The notes below the pieces were generated by a model that searched no databases, was not told the DNA's origin, and was given only the letters and a program-made list of their open reading frames with translations. Below, piece by piece: positions 1-13,600 of a stretch of 64,000 bases of DNA; the stretch's first letter is position 1, and each line of letters opens with the position of its first letter. Source of the DNA: Cloeon dipterum (Eukaryota > Arthropoda > Insecta > Ephemeroptera > Baetidae); NCBI RefSeq assembly GCF_949628265.1, contig NC_088790.1, positions 33,112,545 through 33,176,544 of the forward strand. Direction: 5' to 3'. Made by a program: the position numbers and the translations under genes.

Positions 1-3000
1 CGAGTTCGGCCGATTTCAAAATTCTAATTTTTAATATTTTTATTTTGGAGCACGCAAATTGGTTCAAAATCACTGGAAAGTCAGAAATTAATATTTAAAA
101 TAATTTAATAGAGTTTGCAAGCTTGATTTTAATCCAGTATTTACCCTAAGAATTTTAAAATTTCGAATTCGGCCGATTTCAAAATTCTAATTTTTAATAT
201 TTTTATTTTGGAGCACGCAAATGGGTTCAAAATCGCTGGAAAGTTAGAAATTAATATTTCAAATAATTTAATAAAGTTCGCAAGCATGACTTTAATCCAG
301 TAATTGCCCTAAGAATTTTTAATTTTCGAGTTCAGCCGATTTCAAAATTCTAATTTTTAATATTTTTATTTTGGAGCACGCAAATTGGTTAAAATTTGCT
401 GGAAAGTTAGTATTTAATATTTAAAATAATTTATTAATGTTTGCAACCATGACTCTAATCCAGAAATAACCCTAACAAATTTAAATTTTCGAGTTCGGCC
501 GAATTCAAAATTCTAATTTTTAATATTTTTATTTTGGAGCACGCAAATTGGTTCAAAATCGCTGGAAAGTTAGAAATAATTATAAAAAATAATATAATAG
601 AGTTTGCAAGCTTGACTCTAATCCAGAAATTGCACTAAGAATTTTTAATTTTTGAGTTCGGCCGATTTCAAAATTCTAATTTTTAATATTTTTATTTTGG
701 AGCACGCAAATTGGTTCAAAATCGCTGGAAAGTTAGAAATAATTATTTCAAATAATTTAATAAAGTTCGCAAGCATGACTTTAATCCAGTAATTGCCCTA
801 AGAATTTTTAATTTTCGAGTTTGGCCGATTTCAAAATTCTAATTTTTAATATTTTTATTTTGGAGCACGCAAATTGGTTCAAAATCGCTGGAAAGTTAGA
901 AATAATTATAAAAAATAATATAATAGAGTTTGCAAGCTTGACTCTAATCCAGAAATTGCACTAAGAATTTTTAATTTTCGAGTTCGGCCGATTTCAAAAT
1001 TCTAATTTTTAATATTTTTATTTTGGAGCACGCAAATTGGTTAAAATTTGCTGGAAAGTTAGTATTTAATATTTAAAATAATTTATTAATGTTTGCAACC
1101 ATGACTCTAATCCAGAAATAACCCTAACAAATTTAAATTTTCGAGTTCGGCCGAATTCAAAATTCTAATTTTTAATATTTTTATTTTGGAGCACGCAAAT
1201 TGGTTCAAAATCGCTGGAAAGTTAGAAATAATTATAAAAAATAATATAATAGAGTTTGCAAGCATGACTCTAATCCAGAAATTGCACTAATAATATTTTA
1301 TTTTCGAGTTCGGCCGATTTCAAAATTCTAATTTTTAATATTTTTATTTTGGAGCACGCAAACTGGTTCAAAATCGCTGGAAAGTTAGAAATAATTATTT
1401 CAAATAATTTAATAAAGTTAACAAGCATGACTTTAATCCAGTAATTGCCCTAAGAATTTTAAATTTTAGGGTTCGGCCGATTTCAAAATTCTAATTTTTA
1501 ATATTTTGATTTTGGAGAACGCAAATTGGTTTAAAATTGCTGGAAAGTTAGAAATTAATATTTAAAATAATTTAATAGAGTTTGCAAGCTTGATTTTAAT
1601 CCAGTAATTACCGTTAGAATTTTTAATTTTCGAGTTAGGCCGATTTCAAAATTCTAATTTTTAATATTTTTATTTCGGAGCACGCAAATTGGTTAAAATT
1701 TGCTGGAAAGTTAGTATTTAATATTTAAAATAATTTATTAATGTTTGCAACCATGACTCTAATCCAGAAATTGCACTAAGAATTTTTAATTTTCGAGTTG
1801 GGTCAATCTCAAAATTTTAATTTTTATATTTTAATTTGGAGCATGCAATATGGTTCAAATTTGCTAGAAAGTTAGTATTTAATATTTAAAATAATTTATT
1901 AATGTTTGCAACCATGACTCTAATCCAGAAATAACCCTAACAAATTTAAATTTTCGAGTTCGGCCGAATTCAAAATTCTAATTTTTAATATTTTTATTTT
2001 GGAGCACGCAAATTGGTTCAAATTTGCTGGAAAGTTAGAAATAATTATAAAAAAATATTTAATAAAGTTCGCAAGCATGAATTTAATCCAGTAATTGCCC
2101 TAAGAATTTTAAATTTTCGAGTTCAGCCAATTTCAAAATTCTAATTTTTAATATTTTTATTTTGGAGCACGCAAATTGGTTCAAATTTGCTGGAAAGTTA
2201 GAAATTAATATTTAAAATAATTTAATAGAGTTTGCAAGCTTGATTTTAATCCAGTAATTACCGTTAGAATTTTTAATTTTCGAGTTAGGCCGATTTCAAA
2301 ATTCTAATTTTTAATATTTTTATTTTGGAGCACGCAAATTGGTTCAAAATCACTGGAAAGTTAGAAATTAATATTTCAAATAATTTAATAAAGTTCGCAA
2401 GCATGACTTTAATCCAGAAATTGCAGTAAGAATTTTAAACTTTCGAGTTCGGCCGATTTCAAAATTCTAATTTTTAATATTTTGATTTTGGAGAACGCGA
2501 ATTGGTTTAAAATTGCTGGAAAGTTAGAAATTAATATTTAAAATAATTTATTAATGTTTGCAACCATGACTCTAATCCAGAAATTGCACTAAGAATTTTT
2601 AATTTTCGAGTTCAGCCGATTTCAAAATTCTAATTTTTAATATTTTTATTTTGGAGCACGCAACTTGGTTCAAATTTGCTGGAAAGTTAGAAATAATTAT
2701 AAAAAATAATATAATAGAGTTTGCAAGCTTGACTCTAATCCAGAAATTGCACTAAGAATTTTTAATTTTCGAGTTCGGCCGATTTCAAAATTCTAATTTT
2801 TAATATTTTTATTTTGGAGCACGCAAATTGGTTCAAAGTTGCTGGAAAGTTAGGAATTAATATAAGAAATAATTTAATAAAGTCGCAAGCATGACTATAA
2901 TCCAGTAATTGCTCTAAGAATTTTATATTTTCGAGTTCGGTCGATTTCTAAATTCTAATTTTTAATATTTTGATTTTGGAGCGTGCAAATTGGTTTAAAT

Positions 3001-4604
3001 TTGCTGTTAACTTAAAAATTAATATTTAAAATATTTTAATAGAGTTTCCAAGGTTGAATTTAATCCAGTAATTGCTCTAAGAATTTTATTTTTTCGAGTT
3101 CGGTCGATTTCAAAATTCTATTTTTTAATATTTTGATTTTGGAGCATGCAAATTGGTTTAAAATTGCTGGAAAGTTAGAAATTAATATAAGGAATAATTT
3201 AATAGAGTTTGCAAGCATGACTTTAATCCAGTAATTACCCTAAGAATTTTAAAATTTCGAGTACGGTCGATTTCTAAATTTTAATTTTTATTATTTTGAT
3301 TTTGGAGCATGCAAAATGGTTCAAATTTGCAGGAAAGTTAGAAATTAATACAAGGAATAGTTTAATAGAGTTTGCAAGCTTTATTTTAATCTAGTAATTG
3401 CCATAAGAATTTTAAAATTTCGAGTTCGGTCGATTTCTAAATTCTAATTTTAATATAATTTGATTTTTTAGCATGCAAATTGGTTTAAAATTGCTGGAAA
3501 GTTAGAAATTAATATAAGGAATAATTTAATAGAGTTTGCCAGCATGACTTTAATCCAGTAATTACCCTAAGAATTTTAAAATTTCGAGTTCGGTCGATTT
3601 GTAAATTCAAATTTTTAATATTTTGATTTTGGAGCATGCAAATTGGTTCAAATTTGCTGTAAAGTTAGGAATTAATATAAGAAATAATTTAATAAAGTTC
3701 GCAAGCATGACTGTAATCCAGTAATTGCTCTAAGAATTTTATATTTTCGAGTTGGGTCAATCTCAAAATTTTTTTTTTATATTTTAATTTGGAGCATGCA
3801 ATATGGTTCAAATTTGCTAGAAAGTTAGAAATTAATATTTAAAATAATTTAATAGAGTTTGCAAGCTTGATTTTAATCCAGTAATTACCCTAAGAATTTT
3901 AAAATTTCGAGTTCGGCCGATTTCTAAATTTTAATTTTCATTATTTTGATTTTGGAGAACGCAAATTGGTTTAAAATTGCTGGAAAGTTAGAAATTAATA
4001 TTTAAAATAATTTAATAGAGTTTGCAAGCATGATTTTAATCCAGTAATTACCCTAATAATTTTAAAATTTCGAGTTCGGTCGATTTCTAAATTCTAATTT
4101 TTAATATTTTTATTTTGGAGCACGCAAATTGGTTCAAATTTGTTTGAAAGTTAGAAAATAATATTTAAAAAAATGAAATACTGTTTGAAAGAATTACTCT
4201 AATCCAGTAATTGCCCTATGAATTTTAAAACTTCGAGTTTAGTTGATTTCAAAATTCTATTTTTTTTATATTTTAATTTTGGAGCATGAAATTTGGTTCA
4301 AATTTGCCTGAAGGTTAGAAAATAATATTTAAAATAATTTAATAGAGTTTGCAAACATTAATTTAATCCAGAAATTTTCCTAAGAATTTTAAAACTTCGA
4401 GTTCGGCCGATTTCAAAATTTTAATTTTTAATATATCGATTTTTGAGCATTCAAATTGGTTCAAATTTGCTTGAAAGTTAGAAAATAATATTTCAAATAA
4501 TTTATTACTGTTTGAAAGAATTACTCTAATCCAGTAATTGCCCTAAGAATTTTAAAACTTAGAGTTCGGCCGATTTCAAAATTCTAATTTTTAATATATC
4601 GATG
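1..4604 (+). repeat. Tandem satellite array, 163-bp monomer
   Basis: About 28 head-to-tail AT-rich monomers. The marker word CGAGTTCGGCCGATTTC, or a close variant, begins at 1, 164, 327, 490, 653, 816, 979 and 1142, which is an exact 163-bp step. Each monomer also holds GGAGCACGCAAATTGG, a GCTGGAAAGTTAG block and a TAATCCAG block. Monomers fall into visible subtypes: one with TTATTAATGTTTGCAACC, one with ATTATAAAAAATAATATAATAG and one with AAATAATTTAATAAAGTTCGC. Divergence rises towards the right edge beyond about 4150. The open reading frames in it are short and it is taken as non-coding. Confidence 0.97.
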
Positions 4605-5340
4605 GCCCAAATTCGTATTTTTTAAAATCTATGGCTTGTTTCGGGTGCAACAACGTGCTTGTAATTTTTATATTATTTATTCCAAAAATTAGTTGTTACC
4701 TTTCGTGTAAATTCGACTCATTTTGATTTATATAAATTAGAAATAAAAATTCGAGTTCGGAAACGGCCCGAATTCGAAATTTTAAAAATTCCAAGGCTGG
4801 TTTTGGCTGTAATAACGTGCTTGCACTCCTTAATAATTGATTCAAAAAATTATTTGAATTAAACTTTCCTGCAAATTTGATTCAATTTAAACAAAATATT
4901 AGAAATATAAATTAGAATTCGGAAATGGCCCGAATTCAAAATTTTAAAATATCCTAGGCCGGTTTCAGCGGTAACAAAACGTGTTTGCGCTCTTTATTAA
5001 CTTTTTCTTTAAATTAATTGCTAACTTTCCTGCAAATTTGAACCAATTTGAACTCTCAAAAAATGAGAAATAAATATTAGAGTTCGGAAATGGCCTGGTT
5101 TCGAAATTTTAAAATTCAAAAATGCAGGGAAGTCAGCAATTATTAATTTTTAGAAAAAAATATTAAAGAGTGCAAGCACGTAAATACATCCAAAACCTAC
5201 CTTAATATTTTAAAATTTCGAATTTGAGCCTTTTCCGAACTCTAATAATTTATTTCTCATTTTTGGAGGTTTCAAATTGGCTTGAATTTACAGGAAAGTC
5301 TGCAGTTTATTGTTAGAATACATAAATTTCGTTTGCCAGC
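4605..5340 (-). repeat. Diverged, mostly inverted satellite monomers at the array edge
   Basis: The marker GGCCCGAATTC or a variant recurs at about 4604, 4765, 4927 and 5092, a spacing of 161-165 bp close to the main array's monomer. Here the order of blocks is reversed: an ACTTTCCTGCAAATTTGA block, matching the reverse complement of the array's TGCTGGAAAGTT region, follows a CGTGCTTGC block. After about 5110 the orientation appears direct again (GGGAAGTCAGC, then GCAAGCACGTAAATAC). It is read as an old array border with inversions. Confidence 0.75.
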
Positions 5341-6316
5341 ACGTTCCAACCTCTGAAGCCACCGCTAGAATTGTTTTCTTTTAAATAGTTTTGAAATATT
5401 GCGCCTGCTTGACGCTTTGCCTGCTGGGCGCTTGCTTGGCGATTGTTCCCTCCCCCTCTCTCCCCTCTCTCGCCGTTCTCCAGCTAGCCGCTTGCCGTGC
5501 CGCCATCCCGCCATGCTTTTGTTTTCCGTGATGAGTGGCGAGCAGTGGCGTGTGCTTGCTTTGTTTAGTTCGGTTTAGTTGTGAAAAATGGACTGTTTCG
5601 TGCTGTTATTTCATCAAAGTCGAAGATTTGGACCGAATTGGAATGACGCATCGCTTAATTTGGTACGTATTGCATAGAATGAGTATCCTTTTCGGTCCTC
5701 GTTGCCCTTTACTTGGCTCTCGACCGCCAAATTCCGCAAATTCCTTCCGGCGTCAGCAATGCATTAGCCAACAAGCAGTTAACGCGTTCACTGCTCGACA
5801 GATTTTGCTAAATTCGGTCTCATTTTGATCAGTTTGACTCGGCCGACGTTGTGACCGATCTGCCTGCCGAAATCGGCCCTCCGAATGGCGATTATTTTCG
5901 GCTTCTCGGCCTCGGCCCGTCTCTGGCGGAGGAAAGGAGACTTGTTTTTATTTGAACGCGCGGGAAGCAGGAAAGTTAGTTCCATTTTTTGCCATGGGCC
6001 ACCCTGTGTCCTCTCTTGAGCCGGCACTGTCGTTGCCTCTGTTCTCTGCTTTCAAAAGTCGAATTTTTTTATTTAAGCAGACAACATTTTCTCTCGCCAC
6101 TCACTGTTCGCGAGGCGCGAAATGCAAATTTTGCTTGTTTTTGGTCGTCGCAGATTGTTCCGCGAAATTGTTCCGGTCGGAAAATTCGTGCACCGATTAA
6201 TTGTGCGGCGGCCAGCTGCCTGCGAGCAAAGAGAAAAATCTCTTTTAAATATGTATCCACGCGATGGTATTAAATTTGCATAAATATTAATGTGTGTCTT
6301 GTGCTCTTGTTTTTAG
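5341..6316. other. Transition from satellite to unique DNA; no gene recognised
   Basis: Base composition rises abruptly after about 5400, with pyrimidine-rich GC tracts such as the CCCTCCCCCTCTCTCC run at 5449. Several short open frames overlap on both strands, but none has a recognisable domain or good coding character. A first, non-coding exon or promoter of the gene whose next exon may be 6317-6443 could lie here, but I see no convincing TATA box or initiator. Confidence 0.4.
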
Positions 6317-6443
6317 GTTTTCGACGAGTTGGACCGAGCCGCGAGATGAAGGCGATTGTCAGTGTCGGCGCCACCGCCAACGGCAAGCCTCCGCTGGACG
6401 ACGTGAGACCATCGAGGACAACAAACCAGCAGTCGTCAACAGG
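6317..6443 (+). pseudogene. Exon-like segment, possible 5' coding exon
   Basis: The segment follows a TTTTTAG acceptor and ends in AGG before a strong GTGAGTG donor. An ATG at 6346 opens a frame beginning MKAIVSVGATANGKPPLDDV that runs to the donor and leaves two bases (phase 2). That phase fits the exon at 24627, giving GYSEEPKFALD across the junction. A second frame reads ETIEDNKPAVVNR near the 3' end, so a frame switch inside the segment is possible. No domain is recognised. The link to the downstream immunoglobulin-like exons is inferred from splice phase only. It could also be a chance open frame with good splice-like borders. Confidence 0.35.
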
Positions 6444-8738
6444 GTGAGTGTTTGCTTTCTCTTTTCATTCGGGGCCGTAATAGGAGTGATCTGGGAGTAA
6501 AGGGTTCGTTGAAAAAATATTAAAGTGACCCGTATTCGAGTAACATTGCGGACGGCACTTTGAATTTTTTTGATTATTTATTGCGTCCGATTATTGTGCG
6601 TCGGCGGCAGACGAGACTGCACTTAATGGCTGTCGATGCGTTGTTAGCCATTTCTAGCGTTGTCTCTGCAGCTGCCGCAACTCGGAACATTTTCCTATTC
6701 ACTCACGCGGCCGTTTTGATTTAACTTTTGTTCGACAAAACTTCAACTTGAATTTTTTTCACTTTTATATTAGTACACGCGGTTCGGATCCGGATCGGCT
6801 ACATACGCGTATGCCGTGTCCCGGGCTAATTTCTGCGTGTGTTATATGTACATGCAAAAGGGGCAATTAGCCTTGCAGAGCGGGTGAGCCGCACCACAAG
6901 AGAGTACATCTAACAACTAACGAAGCCCTGATTGCGACGCTGCTCAAAACAGAGAGAGGGCACTTCTCAACAAATTAATCCTTTTCACGGTTTTTAAATT
7001 TCATTCAATTGTTGGTAGACCCTGCTTGACGAGACGAATCGATCAATCGTGGCATTGTTTGCTTTGCGGAAAATTCCTCAGATATTCTAGACTTTCGCCA
7101 GCATAATTAATCTGTAACGTGTTATAATATTATGTGTTGCGCAAGCATAGAATACACCCACCCAACGCAATGTCTTTTTAAATGGAAACTTTGGCAGTGC
7201 CGAGTTGTCTGCTCAAAGACACATTCCCGTGAGAGAGCATCGACTTGATCTATTAACAAAAAACCTCAACTTTAATTTAGTTTACCTCTATGTTATTGAA
7301 GGTTTCATTATTTTCCAACACAATACTTTCTTTCAAACTCACCTGATATTAAATGGAACAAAAAATGCATCTCTAAACTAATTTTGACGTGTTTATTTAT
7401 TTAAAACATCCGTGTTTGCTAAAATTGCTTATTCGAACTTGGTTCGCAGCACGCTAGGCCACGCGAATTGAAGTATTTTGATCGTTTCACCACTGTCAGT
7501 AAAAAAGCAATTCTTTTTGGTAATTGGTAATTGGTCGTCCCCAGTAAAAAGGAAATTTGCAGGAATTACACGATGGAAATTGAAAAGCCGCGCGCGGTAG
7601 ATTGCCATTTGAATAAAACGTGCAGTGAAAAGAGAAGAAAAATGGCTATACTCTGCTTGCTCATCTCGCCGCATTATTTCGCGATCATTCGTGCACTTTT
7701 CAGCCGCACTGCGAAACGTGCAAATTTAATCAATCAATGCGCGCTGCCATTCTGCCCGCGCCGACAATGGCCTCGCACAATCAACGCCGGCCGCACTTAA
7801 TTAAAACACAACGAACGCAGAACAGCATTTTTGGGTTTTGGGGGGCACCGAGTTTGCGTTTGTGCCGAGCGCCGAGCCGCCGAACATAGTGCCGCACGGA
7901 CGGACGGACGGCTGAACGCGCGCCTAATCTAATTTGCGCGAGTGCACGCGCGCTTTGTGCTGCTCTCGCTCTCTTCAAATAAATGATGATGCCCGCTAAT
8001 TTAGAGGCGTGCGCTGCTAATTATCCTCAAGTGCTGCCTCGATTTTGAAGAGGGTGCGCAGCGCTATACGCACATTTATGCTTCGCTCGACATGTGTGTA
8101 GCTCTCACTTGATGAAAAATGCTAATTGCCTCTGTGCAGGATTAGTCAATCAGCAGGACAACATTATTCCACACATTCAAAGGAAGTTAACAATATATTT
8201 ATATTTGATATACGAACCCAAGTCAAAATAATCGAGCACTTTGATACGATTTGATTAAAAAGACATTGCACCAAGGTGCAGAGATGCAGTGTATGAATTT
8301 CAGCATCCAGTTTTTTCTGCGTCTTCACGTAGAATGCAGGCATATAAAGAGCACGACGAAGCCCAAGCTTGGGGGATGAAGAGATTCATTGGCGGCATTT
8401 TTCTTTCCTTTGTCGTTTGCAGTTATGACCGGCGGAGGGACAAACAGGCTGCAAACTGCAGTAAAGATAAGAGCGAGCAGAGAAATATAATATTTCGCGG
8501 ACGAAGAATGGTGCTCGCAGCAGTTTCGCAAAATTGGGCCGTTTCTCCTGTGTGTCGCACTATAAATATTTTTTTACGACCGTTTAACCTTCCACTTTTC
8601 CGGCCGTACAGAAATATCACCTGATAAACCATACACATACGCGTGTCGGCCGCGAAACAAAAGTTTGGAAGTAATCAAAGCTGCGAGAACTGCAAAAGTT
8701 TGCGGCAGCGCCGGCGGGCGGTGCGGAGTGCGGAGGCC

Positions 8739-8757
8739 GAGAGAGAGAGAGAGAGAG
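8739..8757. repeat. (GA)n microsatellite
   Basis: About nine uninterrupted GA units. Such tracts can bind GAGA-type factors in insects, but nothing else here marks a promoter. Confidence 0.9.
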
Positions 8758-10621
8758 TCGCAATTATTGCGCATCGGGGGCCATAAAGAAATATTTGCCG
8801 GGAGATATCGAAATCCACTTTGCGATTTTTGGTCCACAAATCACGCGGGCGAGTGCTGAATTTGCATAAAAGCGACGCTCCCCCGTTCTTTTTGCGCTGA
8901 CACACACGTGTGCGTGCGTCTGTCTGTTTGCGATATTAAAAAAAAACGAATGTGGTGTAGGAGCAAGTGTTGGGCAGGCGAGGGAGAGAAAGAGAGAAGA
9001 GAGAAAGGCCAGCCGGCTCGTCACTTTTAAGAGCCACGCCGTCCGTCCGGAATAGTGATTTTACACGCGTTCGTAATAATTTGCCGGTTGCGAGAACGGC
9101 GCCAGGCCGCTTTTCTCTCAAGGGAGGTGTAAGTATACGACTCGCCGCCGCGGAACAGCAGTTTCCCTGCACCGCAATGTTGAGCTATTATTTTGTGTGC
9201 GGCAACACAGCACAGCTTTCTGAATTACAAGCCTCCTCCGACGCGGCCCAAGATTGCTGCTTTCTCGAGGCAAAGAGAATGGAAAATAAGATTCTAGTCA
9301 TTAAATTTAATATGACCGATCAGGCGATGACAATAAAATATGTATACAACCAAAGAGAGAAATTAACTGCAATGTTAATTATTACAAGTTTGCACCACAG
9401 GAAAAAGAGATGTCGTCATAATATGAAACCCCCTAAAACCTTCGACTAGTTGAAGATGATTAGAAGATGTAAATGAGTAATCTAATTTAAAATAAAAATA
9501 AATCTAAAAATAAAATAAACTTATGTAACCAAAAAAGAGCAACTAACCAAATTTTATTCGAAACTATCATTTGCTTGTATTCCACTACCCGCAGCTGCAA
9601 GAGATTCCGGGGCTGCTGCTCAATTTATCTCGGCGACGCTGTGAATAATTATGCTCGCACAAAGCTTGGCGGTAGGCGCTACCAAATTTCATTAATACGC
9701 TTTAGCACTACACGCGCGTTTAATCTGTCGCGCTGAGCAATTTTGCAATTCGTGCGATACCTGCAGTGCGTATTCGTGCGTGTCGCGCTTCACGCAATTT
9801 GATTCTGATTGCGAATGCGCGCGAGGCGAGGCGACGAATTCTCGATTGTCTTTAAGACAATATTCAAAAGCGCAGCGGCTCACAATAAGCTGTGGCGAGG
9901 CAATTTGTTGCTTCTAGTAAACACCGGGCTGAGTATTAAATTCTCAGATCCGCATTTATTATTGCAAAAACGAGATATTATAGGAAAAACAAACTTTTAT
10001 TTTGCTTTCTTTGGAAAAAGCTTTAACTCGAAGGAGTTTCGGAGGAAATGGGGATCCAAAAAATGGTTGAAACCCCGGCAAAGTTACTTAAAATTCGTTC
10101 TTGTTAAAGAAGAATTAATTGTAAAATTGCGTCAGGCAACACAAAAAATCGTGATGGTCTTAACTATTCGATTTGGAGATGACACGAAATTGGAACACAC
10201 TATTATGTCTCTAGGAAGTTCTGGTAAAAATATTTTTACTCCCTTTTCTTTCACAATCTTTTAAAAAGCAAAAATGGATTAAGTTTGCAAGTTATGATTG
10301 AGCACAGCGTGTGGAAATATCTAGCTCTATTTGAAAGCGTCAGCAAAGTTGGCTCGCACCTTTTTGCAGCAATAAATTTACGTGTGGAGGGACACATCGC
10401 GGTGCAGTCAAAATTTTACGACGCAAATGCTGCAACACGTGTGGCGCAAAGATGGCAGTTGTAAAAGTGCAATTAATTCGCGCTAGTGAGGCCAACTGTT
10501 GACGCACTAAACTGTTCATTATGAATCACCAAAGTGAATTGCCGGCTACAAATCAAACAGAGAGTTAATAATCCTCATTTTGCGGCGACCGCAGACTCGA
10601 ACGTGCGATTGTGCTTCTTGC

Positions 10622-10657
10622 TTCTTTCCTTTCCTTTCCTTTGCTTTGCTTTGCTCG
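10622..10657. repeat. Pyrimidine-rich pentanucleotide repeat
   Basis: A short run of TTTCC units grading into TTTGC units, seen directly. No function is proposed. Confidence 0.8.
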
Positions 10658-13600
10658 CAATTTGCCCGCGCGCAGAAAGAGAATCACGTAAACACTTCAC
10701 AAGCGCTACGAGCGCTTTCGTTATTACCAGCTTGCAAACGCGGATAATAGTGAGTAACGATGTAATAACATACACACACGACTCGGGCGCGCACAATGAG
10801 AATAACGACAGCGCGGAATCGAGCAGACGATTACTCGCTCTGCCTTTATTTGATTGTGCGACTCGAGTACTTTGTTTGCCTCGACGACTTATTTGTTGCT
10901 GCCTGTTAGTATCGATGATTGCAATAATAGAGCGCTTGCACATTGAATTGAAAAAGACGTAATTTCGCTCGTGCTCAAGCATTGATTCAAACTTGTTTGA
11001 CAGAAATTTATATTGCAAATCTTGTGCATATATTTTAAAGCCTACGCGGTTTTTACGGAAATAGTGTACCAATGCAAAAAGCTTTGTTCACTCCATTTCC
11101 ATTACGTCTCTCAGCTTGCTGCTGTTTTCGAAACAAAATTGCTACTTGATTTTCAAGAGAAATGAAGTAACGCGCGGTGAATTATTTTTTACGCGTGTAT
11201 ATTTAAAAAAACGTGCTGCATACAATCTGTTTTGATCAACACTCTGTCCTCCAGCTGTTTGTGAATTCAAAATATCTCTGGCGCTAGCAACATTAATTAT
11301 AGATGGCAAAATATGAATAACCAACGCGCGCGCGAGGCCTCTTTTTTGCTTTTCGCAGATACGAGCAAACAAAAACATGCGGCATTTCGTATGAACACGC
11401 GTCACTGCCAAAAATCAATGAACTCGCGCGCAAAATTTAGATCTGACGACCAACTTTCTGCCCACAGCTGGAATTAAAACAAAAGCAGAGGAAACTGCGG
11501 GCCCAACTTTGGCCTGAGCTAATTTCCTAGTCGTGTTTCTTAATTTTCGTCCACATATTTGCATAATTAATATTTGCAAATGAAGCACGATTCAGCCTGC
11601 GGAAACAAAGGAAAAACTTGCCGCAGGTGCTGCTTGATTCTGAATTAAAAAAACCAGGCAGAATTGTGTTAGTTTTGCTCGTAATTTGCAGAGGCGCTCA
11701 TTTCACCCGTAAATATTTGCGGGTAAAAAGCATAAAAAGAGCTAAAGCAGGGCAAAAGAAGCAAAATAAATTAAATATTCATCGTGCGCCTGAAAGCAAA
11801 GCTCGGCAGAACCGAAAAAGTCGAGAGGCGAAAAATAAAACTTTTTGTTTTAATCTCGCGCGGGCCGGCGCGGCACATCACCGGAAACCAATTCATCAAA
11901 AGTTTTCGCAAAAAGGAGGTGAAGTTACGAAAGTACAAAGTATCAACGTCTCGAAAGAAATCAAATAAAGATTTTTATATAAAATGCGTGCTCACTGCGC
12001 GCAATAAGATCGAACTCTTTCACTCGCTTCCGGGAAAGAATTAAAAAATCGCCGGCTCGTAAGAAGATCCGACGCTTCATCTGGCTAAGAAGAAGCCACG
12101 TGATCGATGTTGTTTGCACCGCAAAATATCAAGTTTCCCTGTCCCGTCGTTCGTATGTGGCATTATGCACTTGCTCCCGCAGCAGCAAATAAACGAAAAT
12201 ATGTCGGCGTGACCGAATCGAGTGTCGCTTTTCACATGCCAAGTTGTGTCCCCGTAGCACAATTTTCTCATGCTGTCGCGCAGCGCGTGGGAACTGCATC
12301 CTGACGGGACCGGGAATGCAAAACGAGTCCCGACTATCAAACGCGTCAGAGTGCGTGCGTGACGCAACATGCAAAACCGCAAGCCCTTTGAACTTTGAAG
12401 CCGCCGCCGACCAGCAATACGGCGCCGGCCGGAGCCACTATTGCTCTAGCCGCTCCAAATTCTTGACCCTCCTCTTTAAAGTGGTGCAAAATTCGGAGAA
12501 CCATTCCAACGTTTACTAAACACGATCTTTTAATTTGGTAGAACTAAAATTTGTCTGGATGAGTGCTGTTTAAATTTCCAGCAATAATTTATTCAAGCGG
12601 GGTGAGCTCTCATTCGCCTTTCATCGCCTTTTACAGAATTTAGCTCATAATTCGTACACCGTTGGACAACGACGAGAAATTGGAAATTTAATTGTTACTT
12701 TGGTAAAGATTTTATTGTAATACATATTGTGGAGTTGAATTTCTAGATTCCAAAAACAATAAATTCAATGGAGTGCTATAGCTACGGCCAAAAATAATAA
12801 TTAAGGTACGTTGCTATGATCATTGATGTCCTGTAAATATCCAATCAATGATCAATTCCACCCACGCTGTTCACTGACGTTAAGCTCATTATTAAAAATC
12901 AAATTTGGTAATAATTAATTTTTGCGCAGGCTAAACGCTTGCTTTACAAATGTCCTTTTCTGACTTTATTTGCAAGGCAGCGATTTTGAGACGCGCATGT
13001 TCGATCCGATTGGCGCAGCATGGCTTTTCGTCAGCTCGTGTTTCACTCACTCAGTTGTATATTTATATCGACAGCGGACGCTGATACGGCACAAGGCCCT
13101 GTTCATTTTTAGGAAATCCGAGCCCCCAACCTCGCGCTTTGGCTCAATTTCACGAGCAAAAAATATCTTTGCCGTAATTTCTATTTCTCACGTGTGTTTT
13201 ATTTTTGGAGGTTAACGAACGTCGATCAATAAAACCTTTAGTTTAAGTACAAAAAGACGCTTCCTCGCAATCACCGCATTTAGCCTATTTTTTACTCTTC
13301 CTCTCTCTAAATTACACTTTATTGCAAAGCGTATGTGGTATAACGGACGGAATAGAGCGGAGAGGAGCCATCGAGAGCATGTGCGCGCGCGGTGGGTGCG
13401 GGCGGGCATGGCGTATCAGCGATTTTTTATCGGCTCGTCGTGTCTCTGCTGCATTATGCCAATTGGCGCCGATGGCCGAGGCCGGAGGAGCGATTTGTCA
13501 CGCAGAGCAGCGAGCCCCAGCGCCACTTTTTGCCCCAAAGAGGCCTATTTAAATGGAAATTCGCTCGCCCGCCCGCCGGCCGCATCATCAGGTTTCACGC

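Noticed and set aside
1..4604. CRISPR-like regular repetition
   Set aside because: The units are contiguous 163-bp monomers without unique spacers, so this is a satellite array.
9809..10264. 151-codon open frame as a gene
   Set aside because: It has no recognised domain, no splice or promoter support, and a basic lysine-rich composition typical of chance frames in AT-rich DNA.
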